DNA of 64,000 nucleotides from Istiophorus platypterus (GCA_016859345.1 CM029131.1:6532320-6596319), one strand, 5' to 3'. Shown: positions 1-15,730, counted from the first letter of the stretch. Numbers and translations: made by a program. The notes: a model not told the origin generated them from the letters alone.

Positions 1-642
1 CTTGTTTTTGTTAGTGCAGGTGTGCACGCGGCGAACTCTCAGATACTCGGCGGACGTGCAGGTCACCGCGACTTTGAGAGGTTACTTTACAGCCGGCGGT
101 TTGGTTTTTAGGGTTCGGGTCAGAGCGTGGGCTCCGGGTTCGGTCGTCAGCTGCGGCGAGGGGAAGCTGCCTTAAAACGTGGCGTTCAGGTGCATGCACG
201 CGCGGTTTTAGCAGTTTGCAAGCGATGTTTGTGCTGCCGCTCTCCCTGGAGGGGAACGTGGGTCCGGTGATCAGTCGGCTTCGGGTCCAAACTGAAATAT
301 CTCAATAACTGTAATATGGTTGAGGAGTTGTTCACTTAGTAAACACATCACTTTACTTCTTTTCCAAGTGGTACGTTTTTCCTTATGGGAGCTGACTCAA
401 TATTGCAACACTTGTTGCCCCCCCCCCAGTTTCAGGGGAAATAAATAAGTATCTCATGTACAGTGCATCGTATATCCTGTGGCTTCGCTAAGAAAAACAC
501 AGCTCTAAACCGATAGAAGTGCACAATACGAGTCCGTCTTTCTCAAACACTTGCATGTGGCGCTGAGTGTAAACGGAATTCTTCGTCTGATCGCTTCATT
601 TTTCCGCTCTTGTAAACACTTGGTGGGAGTCATTGATTGGGT
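1..642. other. CpG-rich window start, no gene recognised
   Basis: The first 250 bases are rich in CpG (many CGG, GCG and ACG words), then the sequence becomes AT-richer. There is a C10 homopolymer near 418-427. Frames open on the minus strand at 11-199 are short and have no splice or start context I trust. This could be the edge of a CpG island belonging to a gene to the left of the window, but nothing inside the window decides that. Confidence 0.4.
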
Positions 643-647
643 TGATT

Positions 648-690
648 AAAAAAAAAAAAAAAAGAAAGAAAGAAAGAGAGAAAGAAAAAG
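648..690. repeat. A-run followed by (GAAA)n
   Basis: A run of 16 A is followed by imperfect GAAA repeats. Such A-rich ends often mark the 3' end of a retroposed element, but I see no recognisable element body next to it. The lysine/glutamate-rich frame that crosses it is a product of the repeat. Confidence 0.95.
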
Positions 691-879
691 CCCAGGTCTC
701 GGGAGTAAACTGCAGCCAGTGTGATTCTGCCAAGTGCAGAATAAGTTTACATTCTTTCCCAAAACATGGTTATCGTCGGGCGGAGAAGGTTGTGATCAGG
801 GCCCTTATTGTAACAGAAAAAAAGAAAGAGAAGATTGCATGAATTATATTTTCCAAATCAGTGTTACTAATTGTCTGTG

Positions 880-2160
880 TCGATGTGACGGTTGGTGAGG
901 AGCTGTCAATTATCGGGGGGTTGAAAACGAGGTGAAACGAGGCCGAACTTGCGGACGTGGCCCGGAGACGACCTGAATTCGTTAACGGGGAGGACGGTGC
1001 AAAGAGCCGATCCGCTCCCCGGGCGTCTAGGACGTGAACGCAGGAGTCTCCGTGGTTGTTCGTGTCATTTCTGACAGCTTTGCGTTTTCCGCTCTCGGGA
1101 ATGAGTCCAAATCTGAGTCCCGTATGGGCGTCGCAGTATCTCTGCCCCCCCCCATCACCTAAACCCTCCGGCTTCAACGAAACGGAATTAAACGCAATAA
1201 AAACGTGACCTACTTTTACGCGATGGCAGCCAGAGACAAGGCGTCCTGCGCGCACAGAGGGTGTCTTTGAGGATTAACACGTATACACACACACGCACAC
1301 ACACACACCTATCAGCTGTCTCAGATTCCCTCCCCCTGTTTGGCCCACATCGCCTCATGGGACTCCCACCTCCACGCGGCCTCAGGTCACAGCTCATTTG
1401 CAGAGGCCATCTTTGTTTCCCAATCTCTCTCCCCCGGCACTGTTTTGATCGGCCGAGAGTCAAAGGCCTACACACATGTGCCCCACCTCTGCCGTCACAC
1501 TTGGACCGGACGGCGAGTGGGTTGTTTTATCGATTAATTGGTTAGTAACTATTTAAAAAACAAAAAGTAATCTAAACACATCGATGCATCATGGAATGGA
1601 AAGCTGATAAATATTGTTTGGCCCAGGTTCAGCTCCCACGTAGGATTATTGTTGAATAACACTGCGTCAATACATTGCTATGTATGTAGGAGTTAAAATA
1701 CAGTTAAAAACAAATAAAATCAAATTTAAAAAAATATCTTGCTCCCGCTCCAACAAAATCACTCTTGCTCAGTGATTCGGTTGCACGTAGGAGGTTTGGA
1801 AATGATTTGCCTTAAAATCTGTCAGGCTCTTGAAACACGCTAATCCATTTCTATCATTGGAGAAGGCCAAAGACAGGGAAAATGACGAGTGAAAGACGTA
1901 TGGGTTTAGCAAAACATCACTCTCATCCCACTCAGTCTTTCATTTGCGAGAGCATCGGGCCCGAAACGTGAGCCGACGATTTCCAGAAGCCGCCGAGGCC
2001 GGTCTCTGGATCTAATAAGTGTCTCCTGGTGGCTCGCTGGAGAGGCTCCTCACCTGTTCGCCCACTCAGGCGCGCTCGCGCTGTCGCACGGCGTGCACCA
2101 CCCGAGGAGTCATTCTGACCCCGCTCATTTTCCCGGGTCGGTCAGGCAGCTTAAAGTGAA
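880..2160. other. Unannotated stretch with CpG-rich patches
   Basis: The segments at 880-1110 and 1960-2160 are CpG-rich; the AT-rich part between holds a (CA)n tract and a possible old repeat fragment near 1528-1560 (ATCGATTAATTGGTTAGTAA, resembling the end of the hAT-like repeat seen at 31.9 kb). I see no exon with paired splice signals here. Confidence 0.35.
1284..1309. repeat. (CA)n microsatellite, interrupted
   Basis: Dinucleotide CA repeat of about 25 bases with one CG interruption. Confidence 0.95.
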
Positions 2161-2354
2161 GCTGTCACTGCTGGATGAGCGCTGAGGACGTTAGCACCGC
2201 GGGTCACTGTGGGGAAAGGCCGTCTGCAAAGCCAATTAGCCTCTCAGCGCACCATAAAAACAGACCGGGGCTGCAGCTCAGGGGAAAACTTTCCTGGCTC
2301 GGAGTCCACGTGGAGGATTTTTTCCAATACGACAATTTGGAGCGATGGGCGGTT

Positions 2355-2389
<35 letters not shown>

Positions 2390-2392
2390 GAA

Positions 2393-2430
<38 letters not shown>
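2355..2430. repeat. Composite A-run, (GAAAA)n and (GA)n
   Basis: A run of 17 A grades into AGAAA units and then a perfect (GA)n tract of about 30 bases. Long purine-only runs like this can form triplex DNA. Open frames of Lys/Arg/Glu, or Leu/Ser on the other strand, are repeat artefacts. Confidence 0.95.
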
Positions 2431-2940
2431 CGAAACCCAATCTCCCTACTCCCAAAATATTTGCACTGCCGAGAAAAACAAAAGTGATCTGATTTCTGTT
2501 CGAATTCATTTTTTGGTGGCACACTTCTCCGAGGAGACTGGAGGGAATTGTGCAGCAGACACATAATCTCCCTCCCTTTGACAGGAAAATTACCCAATGA
2601 AGTCTAAATGTTTATATACTGTATACCAGAAGGGGAAATGCTGAAACACTCGGCAGAGAGGTTCACCGGAGCCCAAGCGGCTGCAAGCAAGGCCCCAAAC
2701 AAACACCTGTCAAATGGAAAAGCAAACAATAAAATGCACATTTCTGTGATAAATTATTTAGGCAACTTGTGACCGAGAGCGTCTTTCTGCCGGCCTGAGA
2801 GGGAAACGTAGGACCCAGCGTCGTTGGAAACATTTCGACAGAATGTGTGTGTTGCAAGTCAGAAGACTGTGGAAATAAATACTTCACCACTAGAGAACCT
2901 CTTTAATATCTTTCGTCCAATCTCATGGTTCGTTACGCCG

Positions 2941-3110
2941 TGATGGCGGAGGGAGGCACCGGAACAGCCCCCGTTTGTGCCCCTATAAATCAGCCCGAGG
3001 GCTCTGGTCTGAAAACGCAACATGGAGTCTTTGATCAGTCCAAAAAGCCGGTTGACCAGATCAACGCGTCCGATCCAAGGAGAAAGAGAAGGACAGCGAT
3101 TCAAGTAAGC
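2941..3110 (+). other. Short open frame behind a TATA-like box (doubtful)
   Basis: CTATAAAT occurs at about 2983, a GATGGCGGAGGG YY1-like motif at 2942, and an ATG at 3022 opens a basic frame of 28 codons rich in Arg, Ser and Lys. It runs into AA|GTAAGC, a possible splice donor, one base before the frame's own stop. A second, longer frame from 2925 is open through the same place. I do not recognise either peptide, and the TATA-to-ATG distance is too short for an ordinary mRNA leader. It is listed only because core-promoter-like and donor-like words coincide; most likely chance. Confidence 0.12.
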
Positions 3111-3365
3111 AGCGCATGAAAAACCTCTCCTCTTTAGGCTTTTCTTGGATTGGCCTCCCTGCAGCCGTTCTGTATGTTATGATTTGTGTCTTCTGTGATC
3201 GCTGCATAGAAAGTTAGTGGAGGATCGCTGCACGAACGCACCGCGGCCTGGTTCGGTCCAGGCGCCGCGGCCGACCAGAGTCCGAGAACCGGGACCGTTC
3301 CCGAAAGTCGCTGAGCATTTGCAGAATGTCTCGCTTCACCGAAACAAAGATGACAAAGGGAAAAC

Positions 3366-3422
3366 AATAAATAAATAAATGAATAAATAAATAAATGAAT
3401 AAATAAATAAAATGGGGGGGGG
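3366..3422. repeat. (AAAT/AATG)n tetranucleotide repeat plus G9
   Basis: AAATAAATAAATGAAT-type units over about 47 bases, then a run of nine G. The ATTT-rich opposite strand gives a Tyr/Leu/Ile/Phe frame that is not a gene. Confidence 0.95.
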
Positions 3423-3489
3423 TTGTCAGGGAGAGGTGTGCCCACCCACACAGTGACACACAAGCAGAGATCTGCCACCTACAGTACTG

Positions 3490-3517
3490 CCCCCCCACAC
3501 ACACACACACACACACA
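3490..3517. repeat. C7 then (CA)n
   Basis: Seven C followed by about 22 bases of CA repeat. Confidence 0.95.
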
Positions 3518-3658
3518 TAAAAACTTTCAGACACATGGAGACCAAGTGATGTTTTGACAACAATCCCAGTGTGATATTCAGAGCATGGATCAGACTTCTG
3601 CCCTCTTTCTTTGACTTTCTCCCCCACTCCCTGTGTTAGCTCATGTCTCTCTCCCCCC

Positions 3659-3680
3659 TCTCTCTCTCTCTCTCTCTCAC
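3659..3680. repeat. (CT)n microsatellite
   Basis: Perfect CT repeat of about 22 bases inside a wider pyrimidine-rich stretch (3610-3690). Confidence 0.95.
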
Positions 3681-3729
3681 ACACAAACACAGACTCATTT
3701 TCTCTCAGGTGATCCACATCACAGAGCTT

Positions 3730-5430
3730 AATGTGTCACGCTTGACTTTCGCCCCGGGCTCTGCAACCACAGACAGGGCAGGAGGTTTTCCCACACAACC
3801 TCCCAGGTTTGCGCTTTTTCGCTCCGCAAAATTAAAAACACGAGGCCCATCGTCTCCGCCGTCATCCTCCAACATATCATCTGTTTTTCTTGCTTTCTGT
3901 AATTTAAAAACGTTGTCGGTCCGTTTAAAGATTGAGGGGAACTAAGCGTGCAAAACACAAGACTGGACCTCCTCCAGAAAAAAAATAAATGTAATGTTTG
4001 ATCCCTTTGTTTCCCTTTTCTCTCAAACCTCCACATCCATCAGTTTGTGTTATGACTGGTAAACGGAGAACAAAGGAAGATAGGGCGTCTGCCATAACCC
4101 ATAATTGCAGGCCTTGGAGGAAATCCAACATACAGTACATTATAGTGCAATATACTAGAGTCATGCATGTGATTTTATCCAAAACACCGGGAGCTTGCAA
4201 GCCTGGGTGGCCCTGTTCGGTAATGATGACTGAAAACCCGTGCTGGCTAACACGGAGGACATTTTTTTGCAGCTGGGACGTAAGAACCGCTCCATAATGG
4301 AAGCCGTTGACGGGGACTAGATTCCCAGGCCGCCTAAAGATATCTGAACGTTCGATCCGCAGGGACACGGACCCATCGGACGACGCGTCTGGTGCAGCTC
4401 TTCTTCGTGTGTGGTTTCTCTACCTTGTGCAGGCTTTCAGTTTCGTACGGTAGTTTCTTAATGTCGTCCTCCCTGCTCGGCTAATTGCTTAATTTGTTTC
4501 AGGTGCGCTGCCGACACCAGGCTGAATGTTGATCGCTGCCTGCCCAGGGATTCTGCTTTTTCAGTACAATGCACGATAACAGGACGAATGCAGGGGAAAC
4601 TTGCAGCTAATCAGTTGGGGTTTTTTGGTTTGTTTTTTTTTTTTTTTGGATGGCGGAACAAGTTATGAAAACAACAGCTGACACGCCTTAAAAGTTATTT
4701 CAGCAAACGCGTTGGAATAAAGTTTCCTTTTTCCACGTCCAGTAGACACGGAGCAGCAGCAGCACTCGTTCAGAGTCGTGTTTGCGGCCACCTGAGGAAT
4801 GAACGTCCAACACTCGCAACAACGCTTTGTTTCGCTCTCTACCAGATCCAGGGGGAAATATTTGGTTATCTAGATGTTGATTTTTTCACGCGTCCTCTAT
4901 CTGGTTGCTGACGTTCTCCCTCTGCCGTTCGGCGCCGGGCAGGCACACGTACGGTAGATTTATCAGGGCTTTTTCCGCTAACAGCCGAATGAACCACAAC
5001 AGTGGGACTGCGGGTCATAAAACCGAAACAATTAGCTGAATGCTGCTAAGATACGATGGTGTTTTGCTCTCTTGCCAAAAGAAACGTTAGCTCAGCTTAA
5101 GGATTGAACGTGGCAGGAAACCTCTGGTGATTAGTGAATTAATTAGTGAGCTTTAGAGGTTCTGGCAAGTGGATTTTGATCATTAAATGTACAGAGGAGT
5201 TTCTCCCTGCTTGCAGTCTTTAAGCTAAGTTAACCATGTCCCAGCTTCAACTTCTAGTGCACAGACATGTGAGTGGGATCAATTTTTCCATCTAACTCTC
5301 AACAAGAAAGTAGTAAAGTAGAGTAAGTAAAAAAATTATATATTTCTGGTATGAAAATAATAATTACTGCAGCTTAAAAAAAAAAGTTGCCATCTTCAAC
5401 AAGAGATCATAAGATATTAATATAATTTTA
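3730..5430. other. No gene seen; unique AT-rich sequence
   Basis: Unique sequence with no paired splice signals that I trust. It contains a T-rich homopolymer (about 4621-4647) and, at 5130-5150, a cluster of TAATTA-like words of the type bound by homeodomain proteins. Nothing here supports a coding call. Confidence 0.35.
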
Positions 5431-5439
5431 TCTTGTTCG

Positions 5440-5710
5440 GTGCCATTTTTTAAATATCCTGAAGTCATGTTGAGCCTCAAACAATCTGGGCCAGAATATA
5501 TTGGGCACAACCAAGCCTCGCCTTACAGTCACACCTTAATAGGCCACCCTGGGGTGTTAAATCGCCCCAGAACTAGCCGGCCCCCGTGGGCCATCCGGTC
5601 CAACCCAGAAGCCCTGTTGGAGATCCCTTTCCTCCCGGAGCCCCTGTCAAAATCTCTGCAACAGATCTGCCAGAGATCCCCTCTCGTAGCCAGATGAAAG
5701 TCTGCTAACG
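5440..5710. other. Complex unique island, possible conserved non-coding element
   Basis: Low-repeat, compositionally even sequence ending at AACG|GTAAGTAGG (5711), a very good match to a splice donor. All three frames between the nearest upstream acceptor-like CAG (about 5661) and this donor contain stops, so a coding exon is unlikely. A longer frame from 5440 stops before the donor. A non-coding exon or an enhancer-like conserved element are the alternatives; an AACCACAG RUNX-type word follows at about 5726. Confidence 0.25.
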
Positions 5711-6070
5711 GTAAGTAGGCCATAAAACCACAGGAAGGACGGGAAAAAAAGAGAAAGAGCCTCGCTGTCCCGTGCCAAAATACAACCGCTCTCCCCTCCC
5801 TCTCTCCCCAGGCCTCCACTGTCCACACACCCGGTGCATCCTCCCCTTGCAGCCCCCCACCCCCATGGCTTCCGACAAACGGGTCAGGAAGCCATTTGAC
5901 GGTGGCGGTGACCGCGCTGGAGCCCAGGGTCGGACCGCAAAGCAGGAAGATGAGAGGAGGTCCAGGTTGGTAGGTGAGCTGCGGGGTGTCAGCAAGGTTT
6001 CACTATGATTACCCTCCATCATCACCCCCACCCAGGAGAACTCAGGCCCTATGCCTTAGCAATTGAATAA

Positions 6071-6071
<1 letters not shown>

Positions 6072-6127
<56 letters not shown>

Positions 6128-6142
6128 TTTGGGGGGGGGGGG
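6072..6142. repeat. (TG)n microsatellite followed by G12
   Basis: About 53 bases of perfect TG repeat, a short spacer AATTTT, then twelve G. Alternating purine-pyrimidine tracts of this length can adopt Z-DNA. Val-Cys and His-Thr frames across it are artefacts. Confidence 0.98.
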
Positions 6143-6639
6143 TGTTTACGGAGCCAAAAAGGAAGCTCCCGACAGCTGTTCCTCTCATCGCCTCTAACAG
6201 ATGAGGGGAAAGCCACCTCCCTCTCTCTGTTCTTCTTCCTCCCCCATCTTCCTCCTCTTTGTCATCAGACTGGATCCAGCCCAAGTCAAGAAAACAATGT
6301 TTCTATCGGGGGGGTGGCATAGCTTATTCTCTTGAAGTGTGTATGTGCTGGTGCACGTGAGTTGTCTGTCTCCTATATCATCATCATCATTTCCCCCCGG
6401 TTACTGGACTCCTGGGCTGCATCAAGGATAATTACAGCACCAATGATTGTCAGGGTGGAGCTATAACTGTATTTCCTGTCATAGTTTTAGGTTTTGAGTT
6501 ACACCACGCAGGAGACCCCTCAAACTCGACCCCCCCCCCGAAAATTTTAAAGCGCAGTGATTCCCCTGTTTTGCATTTGTGCTACTTGACGAGACTCCTA
6601 GAGCGATCTGAACCCGATTTCAGTTCCTTTCCCCCCTCC

Positions 6640-6840
6640 CTCCCTGGCAGCTGGGTATGAATCCGCGAAATATGAAGAGCTCTGCCAGAATGGAAAAGTT
6701 TCAAAACTGTGGACTGAGCTCTACAATACCATCATGCGTTATCTCAGCCCATTAATATGATTTGACTTGGTACAGTGACAAGCAATTAGGGCAACAGTCA
6801 GCCGAGTGATCTTAAGTAACAGGTGACTCTTCGTCGGTTT
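6640..6840. other. Complex unique island, possible conserved non-coding element
   Basis: A stretch of even composition with homeodomain-type words (CCCATTAATATGATTTG near 6749, CAAGCAATTAGGGCAA near 6780). No splice-flanked open frame. The reading as a regulatory element is inference from texture alone. Confidence 0.2.
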
Positions 6841-8783
6841 CCCGGTTGTTACAGGGCTGTAATTTTCCAGCGGTGCCACCTTCTCTGACATCATTTACGG
6901 GACAGGGTGCACGGTTCCAGTAGGCCGATGTTAAGAGCTGGCTGGGGGCTGGCACAGGGTCGGCCCAGTGGCCTTTGCCAAGGAGCACATGCCGGTGAGG
7001 TGGAGCACTGTCAGCACCTCGGCTGCTCTGAGCTCGTTCGGGAGCCAGTGACACAGCAGAGGTGCAGTTAGAGAAAGCAAATGTTTACCGGGGAGGTTAT
7101 CTTTAGGTGCTGCTCAAGGGGTAATTGTTTACCAACCCTCTTGAAGCATTAAGTCATTGGTTACGTGCCAGATCACTGGGGTTGAAACTTGGGCCAGGGC
7201 CATTAGCCCAGTTACCTACTGCGTTGTTGTTATTGTCAACAAAGATCTCAATCTAGGGCAGTTTTCATGGCTCCGTTGTTGGGTTGTAGCGCAGATAAGC
7301 CACACATGGAAGCTATTTCTGCCTATCTCCCTCTATAAGCCTGGTTTCTGTATCTAGATCGTGTGGCAGGGTGTTGTTCATTTTCAGTGCCACACAGGAG
7401 TGCAGAACATTGGTGGAGAACCACATGTCCTGTGACACATCAGCAGTTAAGCACATGGCCCGTGGATATAAACAACCCTCGGTAAGCTGGCCTCACGTTG
7501 GTGTCTCGTAGAAATTTTATGGGTTATTATAAAATGTCTTAAACCGCCTCCAAGCTAACAACATTTTGTGATTATTGTATTCCTTTTCCATTAACTGACA
7601 GGAAAGAAAACCACCAAATTCTCCTCTTGTGTAAGTCAGGCAGAAAATCACCACTTTATGAAATAAATGCGGGAAAAATACCTTCATAAGATGTCGGAGG
7701 GTCATCGGTTGCTTTTGGAAGACGTGAAAGTTTCCCAATACTTACTAAGTTGAATTTCTACAGCCAAGAACTGTGCCTCTCTTTGACTCTTGAATTGCAC
7801 ACAGGCCAACCAGTAGCATAAGTGTTATAAAAGTTGTGGTTCAAGGCCCTAACAGAAAGCCTCAGGCACTGAATAGGAAACTGGGAACAAGCTGTAGCTC
7901 TCTAAACTCATCTGTGATTCACACTTGCGGATCAGGACAATTTTGTATAACTCTGAAGCTTACAGAATTAAATACCTGTCCACCCACTGAGTGAAAATGC
8001 TTCCCAGGGGCTTTTTAATGCAAATTATAAGCAATAAAAACATGCCTTGGCTTTAGTTTTCTTAAAAACACTCATAAATGTGCCTTTGTAATAGTTTTCT
8101 GGCCGTCACACGCCGAAGTTTTCACTCTTGATAAAGTCTGAAAGTTTTACAGTTTCAAAAGAAGGTGGAACACCTCAGATGTTGCTCATTTCAGACTTTT
8201 TGGAGTTGACGGCTTTTGACCTAGAGACCGTTGCCATCTTCTCCGAGAGCACCGATCAGGTGGAGCCTGGAGCTTTTGTCCGGGCAGAAGTTTGACCTCT
8301 TTTTGGAGACCGCTGCCGCTGCCGCTGCCGCTTGTCCTGCTGCCACTGCTACTGCAGCTTCTGCTGCTTCTGAGGACTGAGAGCTAAACTGGAAATCCAG
8401 GAGCCCTTCACCGCCCACACTGGGTCTTCCGTCCTGACATCTTCATCTCTGTCCAACTCTTTTCAGCACTATTTTTGATTTCGTTCTTTTCTAATTTTGT
8501 CCTATTGTACTAATTAATTATTCCTGTTATTAGTCATTTATGGAAAAACAGGAAGGAAAAAGTTATTGTACCAGACCCTAAATATGATGTTTGGGAACAA
8601 CTCCTTATCTTTTCCGGAGAAATTGTATGCTGTGCTTCCGTTAAACACACCCTGGCATCCTCCCATATCTCCCTATGAGTGACTAATCCCTGCTTCTGCT
8701 CATGATGGAGGAAGGTTGTTGTTCTGGGACATCCAGTAGCGATAGTGAGGGACGTAAAAAGCTTTGCAGATGTGTGACATCAG

Positions 8784-8785
<2 letters not shown>
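6841..8785. other. No gene seen; unique sequence with a GCT/GCC-rich patch
   Basis: Unique, mostly AT-rich sequence. The only notable structure is the trinucleotide-rich patch at 8311-8377, described separately. Short frames such as the one at 7157-7357 lack start or splice context. Confidence 0.35.
8311..8377. repeat. Imperfect GCT/GCC trinucleotide repeat
   Basis: Runs of GCTGCCGCTGCCGCT-type triplets continue as imperfect CTGCTGCCACTGCTACTG. Read on the minus strand it gives a poly-alanine frame (8221-8418), as low-complexity triplet repeats do; no exon signals flank it. Confidence 0.85.

Positions 8786-8788
<3 letters not shown>

Positions 8789-8819
<31 letters not shown>
8789..8819. repeat. 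(GT)n microsatellite
   Basis: About 31 bases of perfect GT repeat. Confidence 0.97.
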
Positions 8820-12450
<3,631 letters not shown>

Positions 12451-12454
12451 GGAA

Positions 12455-12800
12455 AATGATCATGACGTCCTATTTTCCTTTCCCTGATATACATGCATGT
12501 GACTTTACTATGGCATGTCGGTGCCTTGCCACCTCTCATCAGAGGCAGCCTTTGAATGTTTTGCAGTTCATTTCGGTGCAAAAGCAAAAGGGGGCCCGAA
12601 GTGGCAACAAGCTGCTTGAACAATGGAGCGGCCCATCAATTTGCAATAAAAGGAAACATCCTTTATTACAGCACTGTAGCAGCCAGCCCATTTACAGCTA
12701 ATGGCCAGCTATAAACGATTTTATGCATCTATGTTTTATACTGCCTGTCGGCGTCAAGTGTTGAATGAAACAATTTGGACTTTTACACGAAACCAAGTGT
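12455..12800. other. Candidate conserved non-coding element
   Basis: Repeat-free, even-composition sequence with octamer/homeobox-like words (TACATGCATGTG near 12490, CAATTTGCAATAAAAGG near 12637, CAGCTATAAACGATTTTATGCAT near 12708, written here in part). The frame open at 12456-12701 has no splice support. The texture, with dense non-repetitive words including a TATGCAT POU-like word, is what vertebrate enhancers near developmental genes look like. That is inference; conservation was not tested. Confidence 0.3.
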
Positions 12801-13060
12801 TGTATAAAGTTGTATATAACGATTTATAAGGGGTATAAACATGTTTTGAGCTTTCATGGTAGTTAATAGTGGTTATTGTGGTAGTGCTAACTGGTAAACA
12901 GTGTCTCGCTGCAGTTGGTCAAGATGTTGCAGCTACTTCATCGTTTATGGAAGCAGTTGCTGCGAGTACTGTATTTGCTACGTGGAAAACGAACTATGTT
13001 CGGCATCGCTTCGGGCGTATTGACCTCAGCTGGCATCCTTCTGCAGACCTGTCCAGTTTC

Positions 13061-13390
13061 CTTAAAGGAATAGTTCGACAATATGGGGAACTCGCTTATG
13101 GGCCCTTTGCCGACGGCTGAGACGAGAAGTTCGAAACCACCTGTTTTAGCATCACATATGAAGCTGGAGTTGACGGCTGGTTAGCTTAGCTTAGCATAAA
13201 GCCTGGAAAGGGAAGGCACCAGCTTGGGTCTGTCTAAAGGTAACAAGACCCTCTTGCCATCAAGTCACTAATTACAACATAATGTTTTGTTTGTTCAATC
13301 CATACAACTAATGAAGTGCAAAACATCTGGATTTTACAGGGGTTTCACATCTGCATGCTAAGCTATGCTCACTGCCTGCTAGTTGTTGGT
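13061..13390. mobile_element. Teleost dispersed repeat with TTAGCTTAGCTTAGCATAAAG core
   Basis: The segment begins TTAAAGGAATAGTTCGACA and continues through CTCGCTTATG, GAGACGAGAAG, and the signature GTTAGCTTAGCTTAGCATAA near 13179, then AAGCCTGGAAA and CTGTCTAAAGGTAACAA. This series of words is one I know as a very common short interspersed, non-autonomous repeat in percomorph fish. The far end carries GCTAAGCTATGC, partly complementary to the core motif, so the element can fold on itself. The copy is diverged and probably inactive. I cannot give its formal family name with certainty. Confidence 0.8.
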
Positions 13391-13399
13391 ACGTATTCA

Positions 13400-13955
13400 A
13401 TGCCAGGCAACAGAAACTTAATGATACTGAGTGCTACATGTTAACACCTTGAGTATGGAAGATTCTTAAGCTTCAGCCAAACCATTATGGGATCAACAAC
13501 AATTATTAATATGATTTTTTTATAGATGACCTTTTTTTTCCAATGGTAACGCATTGATTTATAAAGCATGGCCCGGTTCACCTTAAGAAAACTTTGCTGC
13601 ATGGACTAAAAAAAAGGCTTGACTCACCACTGAGCTGATATCCACATGTGGCTCAATGGTGTGATGTTGAGCGGGCAACTGCAACACAGTTAATTAGCAA
13701 GTCTAAGCATCATAAAACTCGAGCCTGGCGGTTGCTTTTTTCATGGCCTTCACTCTGGAACCCGCCACATCCTTCACAGAAATGTAATTATGAGAGGACA
13801 AAATTACGCCCCGAAACAGTGGCTGCATCAAACATCTAGACTGGTTTTGAAGATAGATCTGATGGTCTGAGGTCAGGGATAACACAACATCTAACAGAAT
13901 GAAATTGCATTCGGCGCTGCTGTTTTGTGAGGGTAGTTAATTTGAAATAGGTTCA
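13400..13955. other. No gene seen
   Basis: Unique AT-rich sequence; nothing recognisable. Confidence 0.3.
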
Positions 13956-13959
13956 TAAT

Positions 13960-13986
13960 AAAACAAAACAAAACAAAACAAACAAA
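13960..13986. repeat. (AAAAC)n pentanucleotide repeat
   Basis: About five units of AAAAC then AAAC. Confidence 0.95.
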
Positions 13987-13989
13987 CCC

Positions 13990-15720
13990 AGGATCTGCGA
14001 TGATAAAACAGCACCCGAAGTCACAGAGAAAATGAGGCCAGTGAAAAACTGCTGAGCCTCCTGACACAGCATGTGTTGTAAGACATGGCTGCAGTGGTAA
14101 GGAGTCATCAAAATCTGCTGCTTTGATGGGGTTTCTCAGGTACTAGTGTAAGAATCTTATCAAAGGTTTTGCCAGCAAAGAAATGGAACAATGTATTTGC
14201 TTATTTTGAGTCAGTGGAGCAAGTTGACCAGACTTATTTTAACATGAAATGGGGCAAAAGGAAACAAAGATGGCTCGGATGGAGATGCATGGATTGATGG
14301 ATATACAGATGAAGTTTCAAGCGTCTCCATCAGGATAAAAAGCCTACTTATAAAATAATAAAAACATCAACAAAATGCTTCACCGAGCACCTCTCTTCTG
14401 TCCATACGTTCTCCTTTCTGTCTGTAGGGGGCAGTATGGTTTCATGCCTGGCGCCTGGAGATGTCTGGAGGGATCTGCAGCTGCTCTCACATTACAAAGC
14501 CTGACACTAAGCTTTTTCTCTTGCAGCAGACGGCTCTTTGGACAGCAGGACCCTGCTGTTTATGCCAAAATGCCAGAGTTAAGCAACTAACATCTAGATT
14601 ACAGTGCGCATTCTTTAAAATATCCACGAGGCTTGAAAATCGTCAATTAAACTAAACACATATTTCAGATGGTGAGTGTCTGGCTGATACAGACGCCATT
14701 AATTAGATGCTGTTTCCTAGAACATTGAACGACTTGGAGATCTTTTACAGTTTTTGATTTCATATTTGTGAATGCACGCGGAGCAGATTTAAAAAACACC
14801 AAAATGGCCCCCTTCTCTGCCAAGGCCATTCGGGCCTTTTGATGTTTCTCCACTGGATCCATCGTCAGGTGGACGTGGCTGCTGCTTTGCTGCATTGGGC
14901 CCCGGTTAACGTGGCTGGAAGGTTCCATAACAGGTTCAACCTCCATCGGGAGACAAATTACATACTCTGAAAAATTAGACAGCCACGGTCGAACCAGACA
15001 CATTTTCTTGGCCCGTTGTACAAGTTCAAGGTTAAGCAGATTAGCAGAAATATGCTCATCCTTTCTCTCCCATTACTAAACATATCACCCCTCAGATTTA
15101 CCTTGTGAGCTCTTTGGGGGACCTGTAAGTTCGCATCAACTCTTCTGCATCAACTGTCAAAACCGATTTTTGTCTTCTAATAACACGAAGCATGACGCAT
15201 CTTGAACAATAGCTATTTCTAGCACTGAAATCAGCCCTGGTTGACCAGAGAGCAGTGCAGCTGTAAGACAGGATGTCTTTTGGGATCGATAAAGATGGTG
15301 ATAATATTGTAATATGTTTAAAAGCTATCCGACCACGTCATGGAGGACTGAACAGTGGGATGAAAGGAATTCTGGGGGATGTAGGAAGCTCCTGGAACGG
15401 ATTCAGCGAAAGTAGCTGTCGATGCCCACAAGCCTCCGACTAGGATGATGCTGCGTTTCCGATTCGTCATGTGTGACAAACAGAGTGAAAAGGCCGGCGA
15501 AAGGTCAGACCGAGAGAAAACAAAAGTTTTCTTACATCAGAACCGAGCATAAAGGTTATTTTTATGGTCAGCGAGGCCATTCAAACGGCTTTAATTGCAC
15601 TGACAGAGAAAGAAAGGGAGACATTGGTGTGTGTGTGTTGGGGGGGGTTAACAGAGAAACAGAGGCCTATGCTCTGTCCACCGTTCCCCAGCGCCTCTTT
15701 TCCGAGAACTGGACGGAGAG
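13990..15720. other. No gene seen; one CTCF-like word
   Basis: Unique sequence. CTGTAGGGGGCAGTAT at 14422-14437 resembles the CTCF core and is discussed with the other such sites. The open frame on the minus strand at 14665-15003 lacks splice context. Confidence 0.3.
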
Positions 15721-15728
15721 GAGGAGGG

Positions 15729-15730
<2 letters not shown>

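Noticed and set aside
2175..2597. Lys/Arg/Glu-rich and Leu/Ser/Phe-rich frames
   Set aside because: Caused by the A-run and (GA)n tract.
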